The notes under the pieces were generated by a model. It ran no database searches, had not been told where the DNA came from, and saw only the letters and a program-made list of their open reading frames with translations. Shown here piece by piece: positions 33,271 through 43,022 of a stretch of 64,000 nucleotides of DNA (its first letter is position 1; every line of letters starts with the position of its first letter). The translations under genes were made by a program, and so were the position numbers. This DNA is from Enoplolaimus lenunculus (lineage: Eukaryota; Nematoda; Enoplea; Enoplida; Thoracostomopsidae), in the NCBI GenBank assembly GCA_030248215.1, contig JASANG010003186.1:24844-88843 (forward strand). The letters are read 5' to 3'.

Positions 33271-33554
33271 TGTCCATGTAAAGATCAGGGGCGGAACGTT
33301 TTTCTGTGGGACTGCAATAGAGCAAGCTTAACTATTTTTTTTGCTTGGCTTAGGCTTAGGCTTAGGCTTAGGAATATGCTCGTTCTTACGCTTAGTCTTA
33401 GGCTTAGACTTAGGCTTAGGAATATGCTCATTCTTACGCTTATGCTTCGGCTTAGGCTTACGTTCAGGAATACGCTCGGTCTTACGCTTAGGCTTAGGCT
33501 TAGGCTTAGGAATGTACTTATAATACTGTTCCGCCCCTGTTATTCACATTGGCC
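33271..33554 (+). mobile_element. TLR-MITE, full length with four hexamer blocks
   Basis: CCATGTAAAGATCAGGGGCG left, CGCCCCTGTTATTCACATTG right. Four blocks of TTAGGC separated by three copies of the AATATGCTCATTCTTACGC spacer. Flanks CATACTCT and TGTACTCT are a decayed 8-bp duplication. Confidence 0.9.
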
Positions 33555-33853
33555 GTGTACTCTAGGCGAGAAAACGTTAAAAATTCAATTTGAACTGTAG
33601 TTAGCGATTTTTTCGGTTTGAATATTCGGATCTTACACAGTAGAAATAATACAATATTTTGTTATTTTTATCGATCTCATTGTATTAATTGTTCTTTTCT
33701 ATTGTTTTTTGTGTATTTGTATTTGAAATTTTGGTCAAAAATGAATTTTGCAATATACTACAGCTAACAGCTGAGTTACAGATTCACGATTCGAATTGAC
33801 CTTTGAGTTGAAATGCTTTTGAAATAAAACAAATAATAAGCTTATATTAAGAG

Positions 33854-34104
33854 CACTGTAATTTTCAATGAGTTGCTTAATCAATTTAGCTTGCGAGTTG
33901 GTTATTTCTGAATTGATATCAGTAAACATTAACTCACTCTGAGTTGAGTTGATTCTCACTCTGAGTTAAGTTGACTCTGCGTGAGTTGATTAATTAACTC
34001 ACAATGAATTTAATCAACTAAAAATTGTGAGTTCTGATAGTCTTAACTCAGACTGAGTGATTAAACTCATTCTAAGTTAAAATCAACTCACTAAAATTTA
34101 GAGT
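33854..34104 (-). mobile_element. ACTCA-MITE, full length
   Basis: CACTGTAATTTTCAATGAGT left, CACTAAAATTTAGAGTG right. Confidence 0.88.
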
Positions 34105-34186
34105 GATGTAGAATGTCGAAAATTTGCAATCTGTACTCCAAGCAATGATCTTACTGAGTGAGTAAGTATTGCCTCAAAATTTAAAA

Positions 34187-34300
34187 GGCTCATGTATAGA
34201 ACAGGGCCGGAACTGTAATATAAACATATTCCTAAGTCTAAGCCTAAGCTTATGTCTAAGCAAAAAAGTATGTTTAAAGCTGAAACTAACAATGCAATCA
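34187..34300 (-). mobile_element. TLR-MITE, one end only
   Basis: CATGTATAGAACAGGGCCGG end followed by CCTAAG hexamers; the other end is lost. Confidence 0.7.
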
Positions 34301-34767
34301 GTTTATACAATATTGATATATATATAGATATATATTAGTGTTCAATAAGTGTACTGGCCTAGGACTCATAGGTTGATTTAAGCTCATGGTTAGGCTCAGG
34401 TTTTAGTTCAAGGTTTTGGCTTAGGCTTAGTCTTATAAATGCATACCATGCGATAAACTGCATTTTAACTCAAATTGTTTTAAAGTAATAAGCCTGAATG
34501 AATAATGTGTTACCACTGAAAGCTTAATACTGTGTTATTTTCTATGTTGTAATGTTTCGGTTAATTGGACCTGCATTGAAAGTTAACCTGGGTACAGTCG
34601 TGGGTTTCTAATGTCTTTGGTGAGGTTAAATTTAGTAGAGGTCAAGCTTAAATTATCCAGTGCAAATTACACTTAATTTTATTGATATTGCATAATCTGA
34701 AGTATTTTTCAATTAATCACTTATGTATAGGTTTTCCGCAACCTATGCGACTAATGTTAAAACGTTA

Positions 34768-35469
34768 GCATTGCAAAAATTGCAACCAACTTTGGCGATG
34801 CAAAAATTGCAACCATTTTGGCGTTGCAAAACTTGCAACCAACTTTGGTGTTGCAAAATTGCAACCAAATTTGGTATTGTAAAAATTGCAACCAACTTTG
34901 GCATTGCAAAAATTGCAACAAACTTTGGCGTTGCAAAAATGGCAACCAACTTTGGTATTGCAAAATTGCAATCAACTTTGGCATTGCAACAATTGCAACC
35001 AACTTTGACATTGCAACAATTGCAACCAACTTTGGCATTGCAACAATTGCAACCAACTTTGGCATTGCAACAATTGCAACCAACTTTGGCATTGCAGCAA
35101 TTGCAACCAACTTTGGCATTGCAACAATTGCAACCAACTTTGGCATTGCAACAATTGCAACCAACTTTGGCATTGCAACAATTGCAACCAACTTTGGCAT
35201 TGCAGCAATTGCAACCAACATTGGCATTGCAACAATTGCAACCAACTTTGGCATTGCAACAATTGCAACCAACTTTGGCATTGCAACAATTGCAACCAAC
35301 TTTGGCATTGCAACAATTGCAACCAACTTTGGCATTGTAAAAATTGCAACCAACTTTGGTATTGCAAAAATTGCAACCAATTTGTCATTGCAAAAATTGC
35401 AACCAACTTTGGCATTGCAACAGTTGCAACCAACTGTGGCATAGCAACAATTGGCAACAAACTTTGACA
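34768..35469. repeat. 27-bp minisatellite, about 26 units
   Basis: Unit TTGCAACCAACTTTGGCATT plus GCAACAA. Units from about 34981 to 35335 are almost identical; those at both edges differ. Long open frames on both strands (up to 245 codons) result only from a unit length divisible by three. Confidence 0.92.
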
Positions 35470-35855
35470 GCCCGCAACCAGAAATGTAAATCACTAAGAA
35501 GAACAGGGTTAAAAAATTTATTGCTAAACGCGGAATTCTATTTATGCTTTCGAATAGTCTTAATCAAAGACCATTAAGCGAATTATGGCAGATAATTTTT
35601 GTATTTTCTGTCAAATTTTATATATTTTTGTATTTGTTGCAAGTATTGCTGTGATTTTGACTCCAACCTGCGTTTTGAAATGTGAGTTTGGTTTGTATTT
35701 TGCAAATATTTTTTTGCTTTTATTTGACTTAAAATAGTTTAAAATGTTTGCTTCATATGATGTTTGTCTATTAATTTTTCTGCGTTCAATACTTTGTATA
35801 CGTTTATGTATGAACAGGATTGTCCATGTTACTTTTAGGGCCGGTCCGTTATCTC

Positions 35856-36062
35856 GGCCCATTTAAAGATCAGGTGCGGAACGTTTTTCTGTGAGACTAG
35901 AAAAGAGTATTAGCTTAAGCTTTAGACCAAATTTTTTGCTTGGCTCAATAGGCTTAGGCTTAGGAACCGGCTCATTCTTAGGCTTAGGTTTAGGCTTAGG
36001 CTTAGGCTTAGGCTTAGGAATATGCTTATAATACTGTTCCGCCCCTGTACTTTACATTGGCC
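35856..36062 (+). mobile_element. TLR-MITE with perfect 8-bp duplication
   Basis: Flanked by GTTATCTC at 35848-35855 and 36063-36070. Contains one of the purest runs of the hexamer (about six TTAGGC in a row near 35985-36018). Confidence 0.93.
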
Positions 36063-36084
36063 GTTATCTCGCACTTTTCTTATA

Positions 36085-36400
36085 GAGTAGGATTAGATTT
36101 TAGACAATTTTTGGTAATCTCAAAATTAACGCTTATACGTTTAGGCTTAGGTTTAGGAATACGCTCAATCAAGAGTTATCGCCTTAATAGGAACATTGAC
36201 CAAAACTGATTTAGTTTAAAGGTTACGCAATACTTGTTGTTGGCATTCGTTCTTCACTAAGAACATTATCAAAAATCTACCGCAATCCCTAACTTTCGAA
36301 CCCAAAAAGTGACAGACAAAATAACCAATGTTACTTTTAGACCCGTAACTGTGGATTAAGCATATTCCTCAGCCTTAACGCGTAGCCTAAACGTAGAAAA
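36085..36400. mobile_element. two degenerate TLR-MITE fragments
   Basis: 36085-36170 keeps the AGAGTAGGATTAGATTTTAG region and TTAGGC words on the plus strand. 36324-36400 keeps an ACCAATGTTACTTTTAG end with CCTAAG words on the minus strand. Confidence 0.45.
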
Positions 36401-36651
36401 ATTGAAAACATAAACATGAGCCAGATCACAAATATAGTCACAATTTTAAGCCTAGACTTTTGGGGACTTTTGTGCTTTACCCCACAAGGGAAAACCTTAC
36501 CCCCACATGGAAACCTCCCTGAACCCCTTGCTCTTTCAATGGACTGTGAGTAGGACGGGACACTCTTGTCCCAAATCCACCACACTGTTAATCCTTATAC
36601 TGAATAATTTGTACTTTAAACAAAATAACATTGATCCTGTGTTTTTGCAGC

Positions 36652-36745
36652 CTACCGCAATACCCCCGTCCTGATTAGGGTCCCTAGAACTTACGGAGGT
36701 TCAGAAATACTGTAGTCCCCCTGATTAGAAGTTAAAAGCGTCCTT
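36652..36745. mobile_element. GTGACCCGAATAAG-type fragment
   Basis: CCGTCCTGATTAGGGTCCCT and CTGTAGTCCCCCTGATTAGA. Confidence 0.45.
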
Positions 36746-36822
36746 ACTACACGAATCTATGTTGAGACATTCTGTTATAGAACTTTTTAAATGTTAATAT
36801 AATTGTAAGTGGCTAATATACA

Positions 36823-37076
36823 CACTTTAAATTCCAGTGACTTGATTTTAACTCAGAATGTGTGGAATCCACTCAGATATCTGAGTTCTGAATTCGGTCT
36901 TTCAGAAAGAACTCAGAATTCTGAATTGGCTGAACTCATTCTGAGTTAATTAATTAACGTACCCGGAATTAAATCGGTTCAGAATGAGTTAATATTTATT
37001 GTTATTAACTCAGAAATAACCAGAAAAAACTAGTTTTGTTTCTGAGTTGATTAATCAGCTCATTAAATTTACAGTG
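36823..37076 (+). mobile_element. ACTCA-MITE, full length
   Basis: CACTTTAAATTCCAGTGACT left, CATTAAATTTACAGTG right. Confidence 0.88.
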
Positions 37077-37193
37077 CATGTAAAATAACTGAGAAACGTT
37101 CCCCCCGGTTCAGATCGAGCAAAAACTGCCGTCATTTGCAGTCAATCTACAAAACGGGACGGTATTAACAGTGTCATCGGCCGCAATGGTGTA

Positions 37194-37444
37194 CACTGTA
37201 AATTCCACTGATTTGATTGCTCAATTCAGCTAGCGAGTTGGATATTTCTGAATTAATATCAATAAACATTAACTCACTCTCAGTTGAGTTAATTCTCAGT
37301 CTGAGTTGAGATGACCCTGGGTGAGTTGATTAATTAACTCAGAACGAATTGAATCAACTCAAAATGCTGAGTTCTGATAGTCCTAACTCAGACTGAGTGA
37401 TTCAACTTATTTTGATTTAAATCAACTCACTGGAATTTACAGTT
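37194..37444 (-). mobile_element. ACTCA-MITE, full length, TA-flanked
   Basis: TA at 37192-37193; CACTGTAAATTCCACTGATT left, CACTGGAATTTACAGT right. Confidence 0.9.
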
Positions 37445-37448
37445 TACC

Positions 37449-37570
37449 GTTTTTCCGTAGCACTCCGATAAAGTAAGCTTAAGCTCTAGACTAGATTTTT
37501 TTGCTTAGCTATAGGCTCTGGGGTAGGGTATGGTTTATCCTTACGCTGAGGCTCAGATTCAGGCTAACTG
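37449..37570 (+). mobile_element. TLR-MITE fragment
   Basis: GTTTTTCCGTAGCACT and AAAGTAAGCTTAAGCTCTAG match the left subterminal region; hexamers decayed. It directly follows the ACTCA-MITE at 37194-37444. Confidence 0.55.
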
Positions 37571-37696
37571 AAAAGTTATGTACTATTTGTTCGCCTATCA
37601 AAGTTAAATATTGGCCCGAAAAACGGATAATGTATTGCTCGTTCTGCGGTATTTACTATTAAATATAGTTGAAAGATAAATATTTTGGGGACTAAG

Positions 37697-38154
37697 ACAC
37701 ATATACTCATATGTATAGCAACTATCATCAGTTAGTCAAAAGTTTTCAAACTCACCAACTATTACACTTTAAATTCCAATGATTTGATTAATCTATTACA
37801 AGCTTAGCGAGCTGGTTATTTTTAAATTAATATCAGTAAACATTAACTCACTCTCAGTTGTGTTGATTCTCACTCTGAGTTGTGTTGACTCTGGGTAATG
37901 AAATGAATCAACTCAAAATTTTGAGTTCTGATAGTTCTAGCTCAGACTGAGTGGATTCAACTCATTTTGAAATATAATCAACTCACTGAAGCTTGCAAGG
38001 TACCGTTGTTGAACTCAAAAGTTGGTACAGCAATGGAGAAAATCATACGCAAAATATGTGCTGTATTTTGTACATCAGTATTTATTGGTTCGAAAGTTAC
38101 AAGAGCTATAACCAACTGATAACATATGCTTATACATATTTGAGAATACAGTTC
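37697..38154 (+). mobile_element. CTCAAATGCGTATAGC-type MITE hosting an ACTCA-MITE
   Basis: Left part to 37764 (GTATAGCAACTATCATCAGT), right part from 38001 (GGTTCGAAAGTTACAAGAGC ... CATATTTGAGAATACAG). Confidence 0.82.
37765..38000 (-). mobile_element. ACTCA-MITE nested in a CTCAAATGCG-type MITE
   Basis: TA at 37763-37764 and 38001-38002; CACTTTAAATTCCAATGATT left. The host element resumes on the right at GTTGTTGAACTCAAAAGTTG. Confidence 0.88.
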
Positions 38155-38536
38155 TAAGATTTTAGCCGTTTTTCTAAACAGTTACTCGCTAATTCAGCAT
38201 ACTCTATATTTTGTTTATGTGTGTAAATAGTGAATGTTTTAGTGAAATGCATATGAACTTACTTTACAGAATCGGCAGATCAGTAACGATTATTCAAATT
38301 GCTTGGTAGCTGGCCTGTCAGATTCCCTGTAGGTCCACCCACCGGCGCTTGCTACTCGGCGTAAGTACGGAATCTGGAGCCCCCTACGAATTAAATGGAA
38401 TGTGATCTATCGTGTACAACTCGACGAGCTGAGTTCAACGGTACGTTTTTATGGCTGAATGAGCAACCAATTGAAGGTTACAGCCCATTCTGTTCACTCA
38501 CCGATTTGTACAGAAAGTAGCTATCATTCACATGTT

Positions 38537-38733
38537 GGCCCATGTTACTTATAAAAGGTGTCCAGGTTTCTGGTGGGTCTATAAAAGAGTTGGTTTAGAT
38601 TCTAGATTACATTTTTTTGCTTAGGTTTAGGCTTAGGCTTAGGCTTAGGAATCGCTTTTGCAACGCTTAGGCTTAGGCTTAGGCTTAGGAATACGCATAA
38701 TCGACTGTTACGCCTCTTAAAGTAACATTGGCC
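38537..38733 (+). mobile_element. TLR-MITE, TTACTTTAAGG subfamily, full length
   Basis: GGCCCATGTTACTTATAAAA left, CTTAAAGTAACATTGGCC right; two pure TTAGGC blocks separated by TTTTGCAACGC. Flanks CACATGTT/GATATGTT agree at 6 of 8. Confidence 0.88.
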
Positions 38734-39069
38734 GATATGTTTTTAAAAATGCAGAATTAACCAGTGATATTCGTTATATAAATTTGGTAAGCGATAGTAT
38801 GCGTTTGTATAGTAAAAAGTTAAAATTTAAAACACCATAACTTTGGAACCAGGAGCTCGGCAGCCCTAATAATGGTTCCGCTAAGATCAGCGCGTCAGGG
38901 TCCTTAAAAGTAGCCACTTTTTTCATTAAATTCCTAACGGGGTTCATTCTTGGTACCTCTGCCCAATTATAAACTGCAACCAAGCTAATATAGAAGCACA
39001 TTAGACAGTAATTACAAAATTTTTCCCTTAAACGCAGACATACACATATCACCAGCATTTTTCCTCCAC

Positions 39070-39145
39070 ATTTAAAGTTTAGGCTTTGGCTTAGGAAAAT
39101 TTTTAGACTAAGGTTTAGGCTTACAATATAAGCTGAAACTTAGCA
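39070..39145 (+). mobile_element. TLR-MITE fragment
   Basis: Scattered TTAGGCTT words without ends. Confidence 0.4.
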
Positions 39146-39198
39146 AAGTGTGTTCGTATTTTTAAGCGTGAAAATGAACAAAAACCCATTGAAATGTT

Positions 39199-39391
39199 GG
39201 CCAATGTAAAGAACAGCGGCGGAGCAGTATTATAAGCATATTTCTAAGCCTAAAAGCCTAAGCGTACGAATGAGCATATTCCTAAGTCGAAGCCTAAACC
39301 AAAGCCAAGCAAAAAAATTTAGTCTAACGCTTAAGTTTACTCTATTGCAGTCCCACAGAAAAACGTTCCGCCCCTGATCTTTACATGGGTC
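39199..39391 (-). mobile_element. TLR-MITE inserted at the TTL-A stop codon
   Basis: Perfect 8-bp duplication GAAATGTT at 39191-39198 and 39392-39399; the second copy shares its last base with the TTL-A stop codon. Both terminal repeats intact. Read in the TTL-A direction it forms the first 200 bases of the 3' UTR. Confidence 0.93.
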
Positions 39392-39398
39392 GAAATGT

Positions 39399-39518
39399 TT
39401 AATGAAAACAATCGCGTTCTTCATCATCGTGAACCTGGAGTTCTAAATTGTAGTCTCCGATATCTAATTCGCGATCTGTATTGATATATTTATCAGGTAA
39501 ATATAACTTGTGTCGGCG
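39399..39518 (-). CDS. TTL-A exon 3
   Basis: 39 codons and TAA; acceptor GTTTTAG. Encodes KLYLPDKYINTD then DIGDYNLE and the final DCFH. The last base of the stop codon belongs to the 8-bp duplication made by a MITE insertion (39392-39399). Confidence 0.92.
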   Translation of the reverse strand, partial: RRHKLYLPDKYINTDRELDIGDYNLELQVHDDEERDCFH

Positions 39519-41293
39519 CTAAAACAAAATATATTAATAAATTTGGATATTTGAAATAAGTAATTTTATGTCTTAATTGTCTTTTTTTTCGCTGAACATT
39601 GTACAAATTTTACTAAACTTAGCTAAAAGTAATTGCGCAATGTGCAAGTATTTAGTGAATGCATAAAAATCTGAGCCAAAGTTAATACTTTTTGGGGCGT
39701 AACAGTAGATTAAGCGTATTCCTAAGCCTAAGTCTAAGTGTTGCAAAATGTGTTCCTAAGCCTAAGCTAAGTCTAAGTGTTGCAAAATGTGTTCCTAAGT
39801 CTTGCAAAATGTGTTCCTAAGCCTAAGACTAAGTCTAAGTGTTGCAAAATGTGTTGCTAAGCCTAAGACTAAATCTAAGTGTTGCAAAATGTGTTCCTAA
39901 GCCTAAGCCTACGTCTAAGCCTAAGCAAAAAATGTAATCTAGAATAAAAATCTGTATGAAAATATTCTAATTATACAACAATAACGTTTTGCAAATTTCC
40001 TAATTACAAATCAATCCCGCGTATGTGCTATGAAACTGTTGTAAACAAAGGACGTTGGAAACTTGCAAAAAATACGTATGTTAGATGTTCCAGCTTTAAT
40101 AATTTTGATGTACTAACTTCTCGATACTAATCCGAGAAATGTTGTCTTAAAATTAATGTTAACTTTTGTTGTTTAGAAAGTGTGTTAATTAATACCTTCA
40201 AGGTTGCCTCTCCACAGTGATTAACTTGCTGAAGCGCACAACTTTTATACAAAAATGTGACAAACTTTCAGTACCAAAACTACCGGAACCTTGGGCAAAC
40301 GTTCAACCGGAGCCGGAACAATCACCGGACTCCAATTGCACTCTGATTCCAACGATTCTGAATCGACCCTTGGCTTACTTTACACGGTGTGTTTTCATCA
40401 TTACAATTGTGATAAATTTTCAACTCTGCATCAATGTTAAACAGTTCCGCTTGCATTCCGGATACGTGAAACACTCCGTCCGAGTCCGTTGTCGTTTCGT
40501 CCATTACTTCATCCGGATCCGGCCCTAAAATAAATCAAAACTTTGCAAATTAAGAATTAAATTAATAAAAAATTTCAAATAAACGATTAAAACAATGAAC
40601 TAAATTCAAAAATTTAATCAAAACCAAAGTTTCATAAGCATCTGAAATTCGTTATGTATGTGCCGCATATATACGACGCAATGGTTACCAATAACGACGG
40701 TATCTACAATAAACAATTTCCACTGTAAATTCTAATGAGTTGATTAATTAATTCAGCTGGAATATAGTTATTTCTGAGTTAATAACAGTAAACATTAACT
40801 CACTGTGAGTTGAGTTGATTCCCACTCTAAGTTCAGTTGATTTCGGGTGGGTTGAATAATTAACTCATAGTGAGTTTTATTGACTTAGAATTCAGAGTTC
40901 TGAAAGTCCTAACTCAGACTGACTGATTCAAGTCATTCTGAGTTTAAAATCAACTCACTGGAATTTACAATGTTCGCACTGCATTAGAAAACATATATAT
41001 ACTGCAAAAAACGAGCCGAAATGACCAGTCTGATCTAATGACACTGTTGCTAACTGATTATAGGTGCTACACATGGCATAGAATATGGGCTCTAAATTTG
41101 GCTTAAAACACTTCTTACCTCGGTCATTTTCGACTAATTTTACTTCGGCTCCAACGACAGGATTATCACGAGTTCCACAAAATACCCGGCCGGTAACTGC
41201 ATATGATTGTTCACGATCCCAAAAAAACGAAGCTGTTAATTTTAATTTAATAATAAATATTAAAAATAAAACAATAGGTCTAAGCGAAATCAT
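39399..41293 (-). CDS. Transthyretin-like (TTL) secreted protein A, 3 exons
   Basis: Small secreted protein of the nematode transthyretin-like family (a prealbumin-like beta sandwich; most members have unknown roles, while C. elegans TTR-52 bridges dying cells to phagocytes). Exons on the minus strand: 41293-41119, 40524-40379, 39518-39399, with intron phases 1 and 0, giving 146 aa. Signal peptide about aa 1-22 (hydrophobic LFLIFIIKL). Family landmarks: YAVTGRVFCG (Cys39), VKLVENDRG, TTTDSDGVFHVSG, IDAELKIYHNC (Cys99), PCK (Cys106), KYINTDRELDIGDYNLE, terminal DCFH (Cys144); these are the four usual cysteines. ATG chosen because it starts the signal peptide. It points away from the other two TTL genes. 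A telomere-repeat MITE starts right at the stop codon. Intron 1 holds an ACTCA-MITE; intron 2 holds a telomere-repeat element, a 50-bp palindrome and an hAT-like fragment. Confidence 0.92.
39674..39955 (-). mobile_element. TLR-MITE with internal tandem amplification, in TTL-A intron 2
   Basis: GGGGCGTAACAGTAGATTAA left end, then about five copies of a 40-45 bp unit (TTGCAAAATGTGTTCCTAAG plus CCTAAGACTAAGTCTAAGTG). The right terminal repeat is missing. Confidence 0.8.
40270..40345. mobile_element. CAGGG-type right-end fragment, TTL-A intron 2
   Basis: AACCGGAGCCGGAACAATCA then CCAATTGCACTCTG. Confidence 0.55.
40379..40524 (-). CDS. TTL-A exon 2
   Basis: 146 nt, phase 1 start, phase 0 end; acceptor ATTTTAG, donor AAA|GTAAGC. 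Encodes PDPDEVMDETTTDSDGVFHV and the YHNC..PC pair. Confidence 0.93.
40721..40972 (-). mobile_element. ACTCA-MITE, full length, in TTL-A intron 1
   Basis: CACTGTAAATTCTAATGAGT left, CACTGGAATTTACAATG right. Confidence 0.9.
41010..41092. mobile_element. CTCAAATGCGTATAGC-type end fragment, TTL-A intron 1
   Basis: CTAACTGATTATAGGTGCTA and AGAATATGGGCT. Confidence 0.55.
41119..41293 (-). CDS. TTL-A exon 1
   Basis: 58 codons plus one base. ATG at 41293-41291; donor GAG|GTAAGA. Signal peptide and first beta strands (AVTGRVFCG, VVGAEVKLVENDR). Confidence 0.92.
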
Positions 41294-41300
41294 TGTGTAT

Positions 41301-41302
41301 CT
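41301..41302 (-). promoter_or_regulatory. splice-acceptor-like AG just upstream of TTL-A start
   Basis: On the minus strand ATTAACAG lies 7 bases before the ATG. Such a site this close to a start is where nematodes commonly add a spliced leader, or where a 5' UTR intron ends. Inferred from motif and position only. Confidence 0.4.
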
Positions 41303-41615
41303 GTTAATAACAACAAATAATAACATTAATAACTTGTCAATGTGATTGCAAATTTGCAACCCTAAAATATTCGTCACAAAACTTTTTAAGAATGTGTTGT
41401 AATTTGCATATATTTGCTGTATCTTGTTTATATACAAAACAGTCATCACAAAAGCTGGAACGCTGCCCAAAATACGTATATTGGACGTTCCAGATTTAAT
41501 AATATAGATCAAATTTCTAACACGATACAGAAAAAACAATGTTTGGTCGACACGTTCACACGTCAATATTTTCTAATCAATTTGAGGTATTTCAAGTTAG
41601 GATTCGAACCACTAG

Positions 41616-41818
41616 TGGATCCAGAGGAGAGCGGGGGGGCGGACTTACGCTCCCCATCAGAAATTTTTTGGTCACAAAATAGTAACGTCCATGCCTTACA
41701 GTTTTTCCACGTAGGGCAAGTTTTTGATGGTAAAATGATAAATTCCATACCTTACAATTTTTTGCGCTTCATATTTGCCACCCCGCCCCCCGTCAAAAAT
41801 TCCTGCATCCGCCGCTGA
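41616..41818. mobile_element. GTGGCGGATCCAG-type element with about 10-bp duplication
   Basis: TAGTGGATCCAGAGGAGAGC left, TTCCTGCATCCGCCGCTG right. ATTCGAACCA occurs on both sides, a 9-11 bp duplication as Mutator-like elements make. The target is a decayed tRNA-like sequence. Confidence 0.75.
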
Positions 41819-42474
41819 TTCGAACCACACAGCTTCGGACAGAGTCAATCAGCTCGCAACTATAACACACCTTTAGGTTGCAGCTTTATGAGAATCTCAC
41901 GCTGTGTGAAGATTTTATACTGCTTCATACGTGTAACAATTGTTAAACACTGTGTAATGTGTAATTTCACGAATGTACTCGGCTGAGATAACTGCCCTAT
42001 CATTGAAACCCATCGCACGCCAGACACGTAGGCATAATTTCAGGAAATACTTTTTTAGTTTCCCGTCATATTTCGGGTCGCGAAATACTTTACGGTACCG
42101 GACGCTGCGTGCGCTGCCCTACTTTGCTGCACGCCGCTATGCACTGCTAACAGTAACATAGGCAAAATCTATTTGCCGGCGTGCGGTGAAGCGCAGCGGC
42201 GTACGGCGGCGTGCGGCAATTTTTAATAAAAAAATTTTGCCGTGTGTGCGCGTCAGTACGCGGATGCGCGCGTCGAGTATACCGTAACCCTTCGTTTCTC
42301 CCCACATATGACGTGCCGGAACCTAAGCCTAAGCCTAAACATGAGATATGTGAATGTAATAATGAACACACTGTAGGGACGAAACGTTCTATCTTTAATA
42401 ACTTATTGGGGGGAGGTAAACAAGTACCGGTTAGGACCTGGAGCAACGAACCACGGAAACATTATGGTTATACT

Positions 42475-42719
42475 GGTCCATGTATAGAACAGGGTCGGAA
42501 CATTTTTGTGCGGGGCTGTAATAGAGTTAGCTTAAGCTTTAGACTAACTTTTTTGCTTAGGCTTAGGATTAGGCTTAAACTTACGCTTAGGATTAGGCTT
42601 AAACTTAGGCTTAGGATTAGGCTTAAACTTAGAAATAGGCTCATCTTTACGCGTAAGCTTAGGCTTAGGCTTAGGAATATGCATATCCTACTGTTCCGGT
42701 CCTGTTCTATACATTGGCG
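42475..42719 (+). mobile_element. TLR-MITE with perfect 8-bp duplication
   Basis: Flanked by GTTATACT at 42467-42474 and 42720-42727. CATGTATAGAACAGGGTCGG / GGTCCTGTTCTATACATTGG ends; three AACTTAGGCTTAGGATTAGG-type blocks. Confidence 0.93.
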
Positions 42720-43022
42720 GTTATACTTCGACCCTCTCCTGGCTAACAAACCCGTGGCTTAATACATTTCAATCAGTTTTTGCCTAAATTTGGTACCATG
42801 CAGAACATCATAAACCAGATTTGAAAAGCTTAAAACGTTTGATTTTCAGCTAAATTTAACCAACTTCACGAAAATTCTGCGAAATGAAACAATGTTGTAC
42901 AACTGTATTGTTTGGCTAAACCTTAACATACGCGCTATGTATAGCTGTATGTTAAATTTGAAGCTTATTAACACTTTAAGAACCGAAATTATTGATACAA
43001 CTCGTTGTAGAAACTTAATTTA

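Noticed and set aside
34723-35494. Open frames of 160-245 codons on both strands
   Set aside because: Produced by the 27-bp minisatellite, whose unit length is a multiple of three; open in several frames at once and without homology.
38774-39058. 94-codon minus-strand open frame between TTAGGC elements
   Set aside because: No homology recognised, no splice partner, and the peptide end runs into repeat fragments.
42520-42762. Arg/Leu-repeat open frames in TTAGGC elements (also at 33341, 49423, 56771, 60862)
   Set aside because: TTAGGC arrays lack stops in several frames; the peptides are translations of the hexamer.
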